Below are positions 15,882 to 25,137 of a stretch of 64,000 bases of DNA, piece by piece. The notes beneath the pieces were generated by a model. It saw nothing but the letters and a program-made list of their open reading frames with translations. It was not told the DNA's origin and made no database searches. The stretch comes from Ideonella sp. GTDB lineage: Bacteria > Pseudomonadota > Gammaproteobacteria > Burkholderiales > Burkholderiaceae_C. The translations under genes were made by a program, and so were the position numbers. The DNA lies in assembly GCF_016702655.1 (NCBI RefSeq), contig NZ_JADJDO010000016.1:62001-126000 (forward strand). The letters run 5' to 3'. Within the stretch, counting starts at the first letter, position 1; every line of letters begins with the position of its first letter.

Positions 15882-18179
15882 CTACCGCCCCGCCGCTACC
15901 GCCAACGCCGTCATGTTGACGATGCGGCGCACGGTCGCCGACGGCGTCATCACGTGCGCCGGCGCAGCGGCGCCGAGCAGGATGGGTCCGACCGTGATGC
16001 CGTGGCCGCCAGTCATCTTGAGCACGTTGAACAGGATGTTGGCGGCGTCAAGGTTGGGGCAGATCAGGATGTTGGCGGCGCCGGCGAGCGTGCTCGAAGT
16101 CAGGAAGCTGGCACGCACCTCCTCGCTCAGCGCCGCGTCGCCTTGCATCTCGCCGTCGGCCTGCACGCCGGGCATGCGCTGGGCGAAGAGGTCGCGCGCG
16201 GTGCGCATCTTGCGCGCCGAGGGGCGCGAGCTCGATCCGTAGGTCGAGTGAGAGAGGAAGGCCACACGCGGCTCGAGGCCGAACTGCGTCACCGCCTCGG
16301 CCGACATCACGGCGATCTCGGCTAGAGTCTGGGCGTCGGGGTCCTCGTTGACGTAGGTGTCGGCGACGAAGAGCGTGTGCTGATCGAGCATCAGCGCGTT
16401 GAGCGCGGCAAAGTGGTGCGCGTCGCTGCGCCGGCCGATCACGTCGCTGACCTGGTCGAGGTGCTGCTCGTAGCGCCCGACGAGCCCGCACAGCATGCCG
16501 TCGGCATGGCCGAGCCTGACCGACAGCGCCGAGATCAGCGTGTTCGAGCGCCGCACCGCCGCCTTGGCCATCTCGGGCGTGACGCCGTCGCGGCCCTTGA
16601 GCTGGGCATAGGTCTCCCAGAACTGGCGAAAGCGCGGGTCGTCCTCGGGGTTGACGATCTCGAAGTCGCGCCCCGCGGCCAGGTGCAGGCCGGCGCGCTC
16701 GATACGCTGCGCCACGACCGCCGGCCGGCCGACGAGGGTCGGCTTGACCATGCCCTCCTCGAGCGCGATCTGGACTGCGCGCAGCGTGCGCTCGTCCTCG
16801 CCCTCGGCATACACGATGCGCCGCGGCGCGGCGCGCGCGGCGATGAACACCGGGCGCATGAACATGCCGGTGAAGGTCATGAACTTGGTCAGCGACTGGC
16901 GGTAGGCCTCGAGGTCGGCGATAGGCCGCGCCGCCACGCCCGACTCGGCCGCCGCCTTGGCCACTGCCGGCGCGATGCGCAGGATCAGGCGCGAGTCGAA
17001 GGGCTTGGGGATCAGATACTCGGGCCCGAAGCGCATCTCCTCGCCCGGATAGGCGGCTGCCACCTCGGCCGAGATCTCGGCCTTGGCCAGCGCCGCGATC
17101 TCGTACACGCAGGCGACCTTCATCTCCTCGGTGATGCGCTGCGCGCCGCAGTCGAGCGCGCCGCGGAAGATGTACGGGAAGCACAGGACGTTGTTGACCT
17201 GGTTCACGTAGTCGGAGCGGCCGGTCGCGATGATGCAATCGGGCCGCACCGCCTTGGCGAGCTCGGGGCGGATCTCGGGCTCGGGGTTGGCCAGCGCCAG
17301 GATCAGCGGCTGCGCCGCCATCGTCGCCACCATCTCGGGCGTCACCGCACCCGCGGCCGAGCAGCCGAGCAGGATGTCGGCGCCCTGCATCACGTCGGCC
17401 AGCGTGCGCGCGCTGGTGCGCTGCAAGTAGCGTTGCTTCGACGCGTCGAGCCGGTCTTCGCGCTGGTGGTGGATCACGCCCTTGCTGTCGCAGACGAAGA
17501 TGTTCTCCTGCCTCGCGCCGAGGCGCACGAGCAGGTCGAGGCACGCGATCGCCGCCGCGCCGGCGCCGCTGACGGCGATCTTCACGCTCGCGAGCTGCTT
17601 GCCGGTGAGCTCCATGCCGTTGATCACCGCCGCCGCCGAGATGATTGCGGTGCCGTGCTGGTCGTCGTGGAAGACCGGGATCTTGAGCCGCTCCTTGAGC
17701 TTGCGCTCGATGAGAAAGCACTCCGGCGCCTTGATGTCCTCGAGGTTGATGCCGCCCAGCGTTGGCTCGAGCGCGGCGATGATGTCGACCAGCTTGTCCG
17801 GGTCCTTTTCGGCGAGCTCGATGTCGAACACGTCGATGCCGGCGAACTTCTTGAACAGGCACCCCTTGCCCTCCATGACCGGCTTGCCGGCGAGCGGACC
17901 GATGTCGCCGAGGCCGAGCACCGCGGTGCCGTTGGTGACGACGCCGACGAGGTTGCCGCGCGACGTGTACTCGGCGGCGAGCGAAGGGTCCTCCTCGATC
18001 GCGAGACAGGCATAGGCGACGCCGGGTGAATAGGCGAGCGAGAGGTCGCGGCCGCTGGCGAGCGGCTTGGTCGCGACGACGCTGATCTTGCCGCGCACCG
18101 GGCTGCGGTGGTACTCGAGGGCGGCATTGCGCAGCGCAAGCTCGGCCGCTGTCATGGGTTGGCGGGTCGGCTCGGTCAT
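15882..18179 (-). CDS. maeB: NADP-dependent malic enzyme, MaeB type
   Basis: 765 residues, the size of the two-domain MaeB. The N-terminal malic domain shows LAYSPGVAYACLAIEEDP, GNLVGVVTNGTAVLGLGDIG, VFHDDQHGTAI, and the NADP Rossmann segment KIAVSGAGAAAIACLDLL. From about residue 430 a phosphotransacetylase-like domain follows (RIVYAEGEDERTLRAVQIA, ending HGITVGPILLGAAAPAHV). That domain is usually regulatory (acetyl-CoA inhibition). The enzyme decarboxylates malate to pyruvate with NADPH. Monocistronic by context. Confidence 0.95.
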   Translation of the reverse strand: MTEPTRQPMTAAELALRNAALEYHRSPVRGKISVVATKPLASGRDLSLAYSPGVAYACLAIEEDPSLAAEYTSRGNLVGVVTNGTAVLGLGDIGPLAGKPVMEGKGCLFKKFAGIDVFDIELAEKDPDKLVDIIAALEPTLGGINLEDIKAPECFLIERKLKERLKIPVFHDDQHGTAIISAAAVINGMELTGKQLASVKIAVSGAGAAAIACLDLLVRLGARQENIFVCDSKGVIHHQREDRLDASKQRYLQRTSARTLADVMQGADILLGCSAAGAVTPEMVATMAAQPLILALANPEPEIRPELAKAVRPDCIIATGRSDYVNQVNNVLCFPYIFRGALDCGAQRITEEMKVACVYEIAALAKAEISAEVAAAYPGEEMRFGPEYLIPKPFDSRLILRIAPAVAKAAAESGVAARPIADLEAYRQSLTKFMTFTGMFMRPVFIAARAAPRRIVYAEGEDERTLRAVQIALEEGMVKPTLVGRPAVVAQRIERAGLHLAAGRDFEIVNPEDDPRFRQFWETYAQLKGRDGVTPEMAKAAVRRSNTLISALSVRLGHADGMLCGLVGRYEQHLDQVSDVIGRRSDAHHFAALNALMLDQHTLFVADTYVNEDPDAQTLAEIAVMSAEAVTQFGLEPRVAFLSHSTYGSSSRPSARKMRTARDLFAQRMPGVQADGEMQGDAALSEEVRASFLTSSTLAGAANILICPNLDAANILFNVLKMTGGHGITVGPILLGAAAPAHVMTPSATVRRIVNMTALAVAAGR

Positions 18180-18284
18180 GTTCGGCTCCTCGGCGGCGGA
18201 TTCAGGATGCAGGGGCGCTGTGGCCCCTCTCGCGCGGCATCGTACTCGCTAGACTTCGGCCATCCAAAACCGCGGGCACCTGCC

Positions 18285-18854
18285 ATGATGCTGCTGATCC
18301 TGGGCCTCGTCCTCTTCCTCGGCGTGCACAGCATTTCCATTGTTGCGCCGGTCTGGCGCGACCGGGTTCACGCGCGCCTCGGCGAGGGGCCGTGGAAGGG
18401 GCTGTACTCGCTGGTCTCGATTGCAGGCTTCGCACTCATCGTTGTCGGCTACGGCCTCGCGCGCGAGAACCCGGTGCTGATCTACACGCCGCCGGTCTGG
18501 CTGCGCCATGCGTCGCTGCTGCTGCTGGTGCCGATGTTCCCGGTCCTGCTCGCGGCCTACCTGCCGGGGCGCATCAAGGCCACCGCCCGGCATCCGATGC
18601 TGCTCGCCGTGAAGCTATGGGCCGCCGCGCACCTGCTGTCCAACGGCGGCGCGGCCGACCTGCTGCTGTTCGGCGGTTTTCTCGCTTGGGCCGTCGCCGA
18701 CCGCATCTCGATGAAGGGTCGGATCCAGCGGCCGCTCCCCGGCGCACCGGCCTCGCCGCTGAACGACTGGATCGCGGTCATCGGCGGGCTTGCGCTGTAC
18801 GCGCTGTTCGTCTTCGGAGCCCACGCCTGGTTGATCGGCGTTGCGCCCGTTTGA
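18285..18854 (+). CDS. NnrU family membrane protein
   Basis: 189 residues with about five hydrophobic helices. It matches the NnrU pattern: LGLVLFLGVHSISIVAP, then WKGLYSLVSIAGFALIVVGYG, TPPVWLRHASLLL and RHPMLLAVKLWAAAHLLSNGG. NnrU is named from denitrification loci, but most homologues, including this one, are not next to denitrification genes. The two consecutive ATG codons at 18285 and 18288 are both possible starts. It is divergent from maeB with a 105-bp gap. Confidence 0.9.
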   Translation: MMLLILGLVLFLGVHSISIVAPVWRDRVHARLGEGPWKGLYSLVSIAGFALIVVGYGLARENPVLIYTPPVWLRHASLLLLVPMFPVLLAAYLPGRIKATARHPMLLAVKLWAAAHLLSNGGAADLLLFGGFLAWAVADRISMKGRIQRPLPGAPASPLNDWIAVIGGLALYALFVFGAHAWLIGVAPV

Positions 18855-18863
18855 CGGGTATTC

Positions 18864-18930
18864 GGGTTTACCCTTGCTTGCGAGGGGTCTTGCAACTCTA
18901 GGCTGCGCGCTCCAGTCCGCGGGTTTACCC
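18864..18930 (+). promoter_or_regulatory. Paired GGGTTTACCC motifs upstream of the DUF3563 gene
   Basis: The 10-mer GGGTTTACCC occurs at 18864-18873 and 18921-18930, the second 32 bp before the DUF3563 ATG. The second copy, in the 13-mer GCGGGTTTACCCT, recurs exactly on the minus strand at 32083-32095, upstream of the dedA-rhodanese gene in the same orientation relative to the gene. This suggests a shared operator or promoter element. Confidence 0.4.
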
Positions 18931-18962
18931 TAGCTCCATTGCTGAAAAGCCTGGAGTGAACC

Positions 18963-19133
18963 ATGCATTACCTGACCGGCCTCTTCGCCTGGATCTTCGA
19001 ACCCGTGTCGCTCGCCGAGCAACGCCGTACCGAGCGCTACCTGTCCGAATCGGCGGACATCTTCGACCTCGAGCGCCGCATGCGCGCGCTTGACCAGGGG
19101 CGCGCGTTCGGCCCCTACGCGCACAACGGCTGA
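18963..19133 (+). CDS. DUF3563 family small protein
   Basis: A 56-residue protein, below common ORF length cut-offs. It begins MHYLTGLFAWIF and carries the DUF3563 hallmark ERYLSESADIFDLERRMRAL, an amphipathic charged helix. Family members are 45-60 residues and common in Burkholderiales, with no known function. It is an isolated gene with a 108-bp upstream region carrying two GGGTTTACCC motifs; CTGGAGTG just before the ATG can act as ribosome-binding site. Confidence 0.85.
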   Translation: MHYLTGLFAWIFEPVSLAEQRRTERYLSESADIFDLERRMRALDQGRAFGPYAHNG

Positions 19134-19248
19134 ACCCCGCCCACCCGGTTGAATTGCGCCGCCCGGCGCATCCAAAGGCCGGCCGCTGCACGCCCGGGAG
19201 GCCTGTGTTACCTTCGCCTCGGGCTTGGCCGATCCGGGGCGGGGTGGC

Positions 19249-20196
19249 GTGCGCAAGGTTCCTCTCTACAGCAGTAGTGGCTCGTCGAAGCCGGTGCCCT
19301 TGGCGGGCGCAGTTGCGCCCGAAGTCGCCGCAGACACAGCGGCCGGAGCGGCGTCTGCTGCCACTCTTTCCTCGGGCGCTGCGCAACATCGGCGGCGTCT
19401 TCTGCCGCGCTGGCTGACGAATCCGGTGACCTGGGTTGCGACAAGCGTTGCGCTTGCGCTGATGCTGGTGCAGGCGCTGCTCCTCGCGCCCGCGGGCAAG
19501 CCGCCGCTGACGCAGAAGGACATCGACGCCGCGGTCCTGCACACGCTCGAGACCAAGCCCTTGCCTTCGCCTGCTGCGCGCGCCTACGAGGCGGTGCGGC
19601 GTTCGGTGGTGCTGGTGCGCGGCCAGCGCGACGGCGACGACGGTGCCCAAGACGACATCGAGCGCAGCATCGGCAGCGGCGTCGTGATCGTCGACAGCGG
19701 CATCATCCTGACCAACCTGCATGTCGTGGCCGGCTCCGCGCAGATCAGCCTGCGCTTTGCCGACGGTACCGAGTCTGCCGCCAACGTCATCGGGATCCAG
19801 CCCGAACACGACCTCGCCGTACTCCAGGCGCGGACGCTGCCCGACGACCTGCAGGCGGCCACGATGCGCTCGACCGGCGATCTGGCACCCGGCGACGAGG
19901 TGATTGCGGTCGGCTTCCCATTTGCAATCGGGCCCTCGGTCTCGGCGGGGGTCGTCTCGGGGCTGCGCCGCGATTACATGTCGCCTCAGGGTAAGCGAGT
20001 GCTCACAAATCTGATTCAGTTCGATGCAGCGGCCAACCCCGGCAATTCGGGTGGGCCACTCGTGACGATGGACGGCGAGGTGGTCGGCATCGTCACCGCG
20101 ATCCTCAATCCGGGCGAAGAGCGCACCTTCATCGGCATCGGATTCGCGGTGCCGATCGAGAACGCCGCCAGCGGCGCCGGACTCGCTCCCTTCTAG
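19249..20196 (+). CDS. Membrane-anchored S1C (HtrA-like) serine protease
   Basis: 315 residues from a GTG start at 19249 (preceded by a GGGGCGGGG stretch); a TTG at 19225 is an alternative. A cytoplasmic Ala-rich N-terminus, one membrane helix (about 57-80, NPVTWVATSVALALMLVQAL) and a trypsin-like domain follow. The catalytic triad is H158 (TNLHVVAG), D188 (EHDLAVLQ) and S267 (NPGNSGGPLV). No PDZ domain follows; the protein ends at VPIENAASGAGLAPF, so it is a protease domain tethered in the periplasm. It is followed after 19 bp by moxR, suggesting an operon. Confidence 0.85.
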   Translation: MRKVPLYSSSGSSKPVPLAGAVAPEVAADTAAGAASAATLSSGAAQHRRRLLPRWLTNPVTWVATSVALALMLVQALLLAPAGKPPLTQKDIDAAVLHTLETKPLPSPAARAYEAVRRSVVLVRGQRDGDDGAQDDIERSIGSGVVIVDSGIILTNLHVVAGSAQISLRFADGTESAANVIGIQPEHDLAVLQARTLPDDLQAATMRSTGDLAPGDEVIAVGFPFAIGPSVSAGVVSGLRRDYMSPQGKRVLTNLIQFDAAANPGNSGGPLVTMDGEVVGIVTAILNPGEERTFIGIGFAVPIENAASGAGLAPF

Positions 20197-20215
20197 CCTT
20201 GACACCTGCGCCCGC

Positions 20216-21244
20216 ATGAACCCGACCGAGCACGCCGAGACCGCCTCGCTGATGGAGCGCATCCTCTACGAGGTCAAGAAGGTCGTCGTCGGCCAGGATC
20301 ACTTTCTCGAGCGCGTGCTCGTCGCGATCCTCGCTCAGGGGCATCTGCTCGTCGAGGGCGTGCCGGGGCTGGCCAAGACGCTCACGGTAAAGACGCTCGC
20401 GACCACGCTGCGCGGCTCGTTCAAGCGCATCCAGTTCACGCCCGACCTGGTACCGGCCGACCTCGTCGGCACGCGCATCTACAACCAGAAGACGGGCGAA
20501 TTCGCGACCTCGCTCGGCCCGGTGTTCACCAACCTGCTGCTCGCCGACGAGATCAACCGCGCGCCGGCCAAGGTGCAGAGCGCGCTGCTCGAGGTGATGC
20601 AGGAGCGCCAGGTCACGATCGCCGGCGAGACGCACCGCGTGCCCGAGCCCTTCCTCGTGATGGCGACGCAGAACCCGATCGAGACCGAGGGCACCTACCC
20701 GCTGCCCGAGGCGCAGGTCGATCGATTCATGATGAAGGTGCTCGTGGGCTACCCGAGCGAGGAGGAGGAGTTCGTCATCGTGCAGCGCGTCACCGGCGCC
20801 GCGACCGCGGCGGCGGCGGTGGCGAGCACCGAGCAGCTGCAGGCGCTGCAGCGCGAGTGCCGGCGCGGCTACGTCGACCCCGCGCTGATCCAGCATGCGG
20901 TCAAACTCGTGGCCATCACGCGCGATCCGGTGCGCCAAGGCCTGCCCGAGCTGGCGCGCTTCCTGTCCTATGGCGCAAGCCCGCGCGCGTCGATCAACCT
21001 GATCGAAGGGGCGCGCGCGCTGGCCTTCCTGCGCGGCCGGCCCTATGTGCTGCCCGAAGACGTGACCGACATCGCACCCGACGTGTTGCGCCATCGCCTC
21101 GTGCTGTCGTACGAGGCGCTCGCCGAAGGCCAGACGCCCGACGCGCTGGTGCGGCGCGTGATGCAGCACCAGCCCGCGCCGCCGGCGCCGCTCGCGACCC
21201 ATGTCCGGCTCGATGGCAACGGCAGCGCTGCCGCCGCGATCTGA
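20216..21244 (+). CDS. MoxR family AAA+ ATPase
   Basis: 342 residues. Walker A region LVEGVPGLAKTLTVKTLA, Walker B LLLADEINRAPAKVQSALLEVM, sensor-1 VMATQNPIETEGTYPLPEAQ (the MoxR hallmark) and a C-terminal helical lid with SYGASPRASINLIEGARA. MoxR ATPases act as chaperones that mature or insert metal into partner proteins and occur with DUF58 and VWA proteins, as here. It overlaps the next gene by 44 bp (or 32 bp if that gene starts at the second ATG). Confidence 0.94.
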   Translation: MNPTEHAETASLMERILYEVKKVVVGQDHFLERVLVAILAQGHLLVEGVPGLAKTLTVKTLATTLRGSFKRIQFTPDLVPADLVGTRIYNQKTGEFATSLGPVFTNLLLADEINRAPAKVQSALLEVMQERQVTIAGETHRVPEPFLVMATQNPIETEGTYPLPEAQVDRFMMKVLVGYPSEEEEFVIVQRVTGAATAAAAVASTEQLQALQRECRRGYVDPALIQHAVKLVAITRDPVRQGLPELARFLSYGASPRASINLIEGARALAFLRGRPYVLPEDVTDIAPDVLRHRLVLSYEALAEGQTPDALVRRVMQHQPAPPAPLATHVRLDGNGSAAAAI

Positions 21245-22277
21245 GGCCGGCCCTGCCGGCGCGGCGACCGCCGAGGCGGTGCTGCGCCGCCTGGAGTGGA
21301 CGGTGCTGCGCCGCCTCGACGGCTTGCTGCACGGCGACTACCGCAGCCTCTTGCGCGGCTTCGGCCTCGACCTCGCCGACCTGCGCGAATACCAGTACCA
21401 CGACGACGTGCGCCACATCGACTGGAACGTCACCGCTCGCCTGCAGACGCCCTATGTGCGCCAGTTCGTCGAGGACCGCGAAGTCTGCGCCTGGTTCCTG
21501 CTTGACCTCTCGCCATCGGTCGACTTCGGTTCGGGCGCGCAGGCCAAGCGCGGCGTCGCCGTCGACTTCGTGGCCGCGCTCGCACAGCTGCTGTCGCGCC
21601 ATGGCAACCGCGTCGGTGCGATGTTCTACGGCAACGCCGTGGAGGCGGTGATCCCGCCGCGCAGCGGCCGGCGCCACGTGCTCGAACTGTTGCACCGCAT
21701 GCTGTCGCGGCCGGCTCCGCCGCAGTCGAGCGCGACGACCGACCTGCAGGCCTTCCTGAAGGCGGCGCACCAGGCCATGCCGCGCCGCGCGCTCGTGTTC
21801 GTCGTCTCGGACTTTATCAGTCAGCCCGGTTGGGGTGACGCGCTGGCGCAGATGGCGCAGCGCCACGAGGTGATTGCGGTGCGGCTGCACGACCCGCTCG
21901 AGCACGCGCTGCCCGACGTCGGTCTGTTGGCGATGCAGGATGCCGAGACCGGCGAGCAGATCTTCGTCGACACCCACGACCGGGGTTTCCGGCAGCGCTT
22001 CGCCGCAGCCGCCGAGCGGCGCGAGGCGGAGCTGCGCGCCGCCTTCGCGCAGGCCGGCGTCGATGCGCTCGAACTGTCGACCGATGACGCGCTGCTGGCC
22101 GCGCTGCTGCGCTTTGCCGACCTGCGCAAGCAGCGCAGCCGGCTCGCAGCCGGCGCGAGCTGGCCCGGGCACCTGCTGCGCAGCGATCGCGCCGCCGCGC
22201 CGGGCCCCACGCAAGGCCCGACCCTCGCGCAGGGTCGCTCGACGTACCCGGCAAGCGGGGAGCGGTCATCGCCATGA
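21201..22277 (+). CDS. DUF58 domain-containing protein
   Basis: 358 residues, with a possible later start at 21213 (ATG). The DUF58 core is LREYQYHDDVRHIDWNVTAR, followed by VWA-like strands (CAWFLLDLSPSVDFGSG, a DxSxS-like metal site, and ALVFVVSDFISQPGW). No membrane helix is seen. DUF58 proteins are partners of MoxR ATPases; their biochemical role is not established. It overlaps moxR upstream and shares an ATGA junction with the VWA gene downstream. The C-terminal 40 residues are low-complexity and poorly conserved in appearance. Confidence 0.9.
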   Translation: MSGSMATAALPPRSEAGPAGAATAEAVLRRLEWTVLRRLDGLLHGDYRSLLRGFGLDLADLREYQYHDDVRHIDWNVTARLQTPYVRQFVEDREVCAWFLLDLSPSVDFGSGAQAKRGVAVDFVAALAQLLSRHGNRVGAMFYGNAVEAVIPPRSGRRHVLELLHRMLSRPAPPQSSATTDLQAFLKAAHQAMPRRALVFVVSDFISQPGWGDALAQMAQRHEVIAVRLHDPLEHALPDVGLLAMQDAETGEQIFVDTHDRGFRQRFAAAAERREAELRAAFAQAGVDALELSTDDALLAALLRFADLRKQRSRLAAGASWPGHLLRSDRAAAPGPTQGPTLAQGRSTYPASGERSSP

Positions 22278-23314
22278 ACTTCATCTGGCCGACGATGCTC
22301 TGGCTGCTGCTGGCGCTGCCGGCACTCGTCGCGCTTTACCTGTGGCTGCTGCGCCGGCGCAAGAAGGCGGTGCTGCGCTACGCCAACCTCGCGCTCGTCA
22401 AGGAGGCACTCGGCAGCGGGCAGCGATGGCGGCGCCATGTCCCGCCGGCGCTGTTCCTGCTTGCGCTCGCGGCGATGATGCTGGCCATCGCGCGCCCGGC
22501 GGCGGTGCTCACGCTGCCGTCGCAGCACGACACGGTCGTGCTGGCGATGGACGTGTCGCGCTCGATGCTCGCCGAAGACGTGCAGCCCAACCGCATCGTC
22601 GCCGCACAGGCGGCGGCGCGCGCCTTCATCGCCGAGCAGCCGGCGCGCACGCGCATCGCGATCGTTGCCTTTGCCGGAACGGCCTCGGTGGTGCAGGCGC
22701 CGACGCACAACCGCGAAGACCTGCTCGCCGCGATCGACCGCTTCCAGCTCCAGCGCGCAACCGCGATCGGCAACGCGATCATCGTCTCGCTGGCGACGAT
22801 CTTCCCCGAGGCCAGGATCGACATCGCCGCCGTCAACGCGACCCGCCGTGGCGGCGGCATCCCGCTCGACCCCAATCCGTCGCCGGACGGGCCGGAATTC
22901 AAGCCCGTGCCGCCGGGGTCTTACGGCGCGGCGGTCATCATCCTGCTCACCGACGGCCAGGCGACGACCGGCGTCGACCCGATCGAGGCCGCGCGCATGG
23001 CCGCCGACCGCGGCGTGCGCGTGTTCACGGTCGGCATCGGCACCAAGGAGGGCGAGATCCTGCGCACCGAGGGCTGGTCGATGCGCGTGCGCCTGGACGA
23101 GGAGTCGCTCAAGACCATCGCCGACCTGACGCGTGGCGAGTACTTCTACGCCGGCACGGCGGTCGACCTGAGAAAGGTCTACCAGACGCTCAACGCCAAG
23201 CTCGTGATGGAGACGCGCCAGACCGAAGTCACGGCGTTGTTTGCCGCCCTCGGCGCCCTGCTCGCGGTGCTGGCCGCGGGGTTGTCGCTGTGGTGGTTCA
23301 ACCGGCTGCTGTAG
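22274..23314 (+). CDS. VWA domain-containing membrane protein (BatA-like)
   Basis: 346 residues. Two N-terminal hydrophobic helices (about 8-25 and 57-73), a von Willebrand A domain with a complete MIDAS DxSxS (D93, S95, S97 in AMDVSRSMLAEDV) and ILLTDGQATTGVDP, and a C-terminal helix (FAALGALLAVLAAGLSLWWF). This is the Bat/aerotolerance-type arrangement, completing the moxR-DUF58-VWA trio. No BatB or TPR partner follows. The last 17 bp overlap the convergent methyltransferase gene. Confidence 0.9.
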   Translation: MNFIWPTMLWLLLALPALVALYLWLLRRRKKAVLRYANLALVKEALGSGQRWRRHVPPALFLLALAAMMLAIARPAAVLTLPSQHDTVVLAMDVSRSMLAEDVQPNRIVAAQAAARAFIAEQPARTRIAIVAFAGTASVVQAPTHNREDLLAAIDRFQLQRATAIGNAIIVSLATIFPEARIDIAAVNATRRGGGIPLDPNPSPDGPEFKPVPPGSYGAAVIILLTDGQATTGVDPIEAARMAADRGVRVFTVGIGTKEGEILRTEGWSMRVRLDEESLKTIADLTRGEYFYAGTAVDLRKVYQTLNAKLVMETRQTEVTALFAALGALLAVLAAGLSLWWFNRLL

Positions 23315-24533
23315 CCGGCGCGGCCTCGCCCAGCAGCGTCTCCAGGCATTGCTCGCGAATGCCGTAGAAGGCCTTGATCTCGGCGATCTGGCGCAGCAGT
23401 TCTTCGCGCCGGGCCGGGGCCAGCGGCTGCGGCCTTCGGATCGCGAGCACCATCTTGTTCTTGCTCGTGTGCTCGAGCGAGACGAACTCGAACACCTGCG
23501 TCGCATAGCCTTCACGCTCGAGCAGCAGCGCGCGCAGGCCGTCGGTCACCATTTCGGCTTCCTGGCCCATGTGGATGCCGTGCTGCAGCAGCGGCTGCAG
23601 CAGGCGCGGGCTCGCCATCTGCGGGCGCAGCTGCTTGTGGCAGCAGGGCGAGCACAGGATCACGCCCGCACCGGCAAGGATGCCGCGGTGGATCGCGACG
23701 TCGGTCGCGGTATCGCAGGCATGCAGCGCGATCATCACGTCCACCGGGCCGGATTCGTGCGTGCGCACGTCGCCCTGCTCGAAGGCGAGGCCGACGAGTC
23801 CGAGGCGTTGCGCAGCACCGTTGCACAACTGCACCAGGTCGCCGCGCAGCTCGACGCCGGTCACCTGCGCGTCCAGGCCCAGCGTGTGGCGCAGGTAGTC
23901 GTGCACGGCAAAGGTCAGATAGCCCTTGCCGGCGCCGAAGTCGAGCACTCGCAGGGACGACTTGTCCCGCAGGCCGGCGGTCGCGAGCGCATGGTCCAGG
24001 ATCTCGACAAACTTGTTGATCTGCTTCCACTTGCGCGACATCGCCGGGATCAGGCGCTGATCGGCATCGGTCACGCCGAGCTCGGCCAGGAAGGGCCGCG
24101 ACAGGTCGAGGAAGCGATGCTTCTCGCGGTCGTGCGCTGGAGCAGGCAAGGCCGCCGCCGCCGCGGCGGTCTTGCCCACGCGCAGCAGCGGCCGGCCTTT
24201 CTTGCCGACGGCGAGCTGGATGTCCTGCCGCGCGGTCAGCAGGTGGGCGTGCGCGAACTCCGGCAGCAGCGCATTGCGAACCACGTCCAGCGCCTCGGCG
24301 AGTGCCAGGTTCACGGTCACGTCGCGTGTTGCGTGGTGGTAGACGAAGCTCAGGCCGTCCGTGCCGCGCAACGCAAGCCGGCGCACCGCGACGCTGCGCA
24401 GATCGGGCCGCGCGCTGCCCCGGTAGCGGCCGAACAGCAGTTTCACGAACGCCCCGTCGGCGAGGCTCGCCGTCAGGTGCGTGACGAAGCGCTGGGTCGG
24501 GTCGGGCGATTCAGGGGTGGGCAGCGCGGGCAT
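23298..24533 (-). CDS. SAM-dependent methyltransferase (METTL25/RRNAD1-like)
   Basis: 411 residues. The N-terminal half contains FVKLLFGRYRGSA and VRRLALRGTDGLSF; the central region has KWKQINKFVEILDHAL. The Rossmann-like methyltransferase domain begins at LRVLDFGAGKGYLTFAVHDYL, with ALHACDTATDVAIHRGI and the cysteine-rich SPCCHKQLRPQM. This combination is typical of a bacterial family related to eukaryotic METTL25/RRNAD1; the substrate is not known. The ATG at 24533 overlaps the NUDIX gene 3' end by 23 bp, suggesting cotranscription. Confidence 0.8.
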   Translation of the reverse strand: MPALPTPESPDPTQRFVTHLTASLADGAFVKLLFGRYRGSARPDLRSVAVRRLALRGTDGLSFVYHHATRDVTVNLALAEALDVVRNALLPEFAHAHLLTARQDIQLAVGKKGRPLLRVGKTAAAAAALPAPAHDREKHRFLDLSRPFLAELGVTDADQRLIPAMSRKWKQINKFVEILDHALATAGLRDKSSLRVLDFGAGKGYLTFAVHDYLRHTLGLDAQVTGVELRGDLVQLCNGAAQRLGLVGLAFEQGDVRTHESGPVDVMIALHACDTATDVAIHRGILAGAGVILCSPCCHKQLRPQMASPRLLQPLLQHGIHMGQEAEMVTDGLRALLLEREGYATQVFEFVSLEHTSKNKMVLAIRRPQPLAPARREELLRQIAEIKAFYGIREQCLETLLGEAAPATAAG

Positions 24534-25092
24534 GCGACAGGCGGTGCGCCGGGGCGTCGGCTGCCCCGGCCTGCACCCCGCCATTGTCGCGCCGCCGCGC
24601 GCGTTCGCCCGCGGGCGCCGCCAGGCGCGCGAGCAAGCGGTCGAGCTCGATCCGGCCCGCGAGCACGGCCGCCATGCGCCGCGTCGTGTGGCGCGACACG
24701 TCGGCAAAGTCGAACCAGGCGTAGTCGTCCATCTCCGGCAGGCGCGCCCCCGACGCGAGGTCGGAGAAATGACTCGTGCAGCCGAGCGTGGCCACATCCA
24801 GTCGGGGCATCAGCGTGGCGAACAGATGCAACGCCTTGCGCCGCCGGTAGTCGAAGCGGCCGAGGTCGGTCAACGCGTCGGCAGCGAGTGCGAGGCCGGT
24901 TTCCTCCTCGGTTTCGCGCAGCGCCGCTTCGAGCGGGCTCTCGCCTTCGACCAGGCCGCCCTTGGGCAGGTCCCAATGGTCCTGCCCGGTCACGTGGCAG
25001 AGCAGCAGCTCGCGTTCGGCGTTGACGATCAAGACGCCGCAGCTCAGGCGCTGCGGGCGTGGGGGCAACAGGAAATTCATGAACCAATACAT
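24511..25092 (-). CDS. NUDIX hydrolase
   Basis: 193 residues, with a second possible ATG four codons later (25080). The NUDIX box GGLVEGESPLEAALRETEEETGL is complete with the RExxEE metal ligands. The preceding HVTGQDHWDLPKG segment resembles the diadenosine-polyphosphate or RNA-pyrophosphohydrolase branch, but the substrate cannot be assigned. The final 40 residues are Ala/Arg-rich with no recognised fold. It lies 45 bp after the GGDEF-like gene on the same strand. Confidence 0.88.
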   Translation of the reverse strand: MYWFMNFLLPPRPQRLSCGVLIVNAERELLLCHVTGQDHWDLPKGGLVEGESPLEAALRETEEETGLALAADALTDLGRFDYRRRKALHLFATLMPRLDVATLGCTSHFSDLASGARLPEMDDYAWFDFADVSRHTTRRMAAVLAGRIELDRLLARLAAPAGERARRRDNGGVQAGAADAPAHRLSHARAAHP

Positions 25093-25137
25093 CCCTGATT
25101 GTCGCCGCCGCTGCCCACTGCTGCTGGCGAAGGGGCA

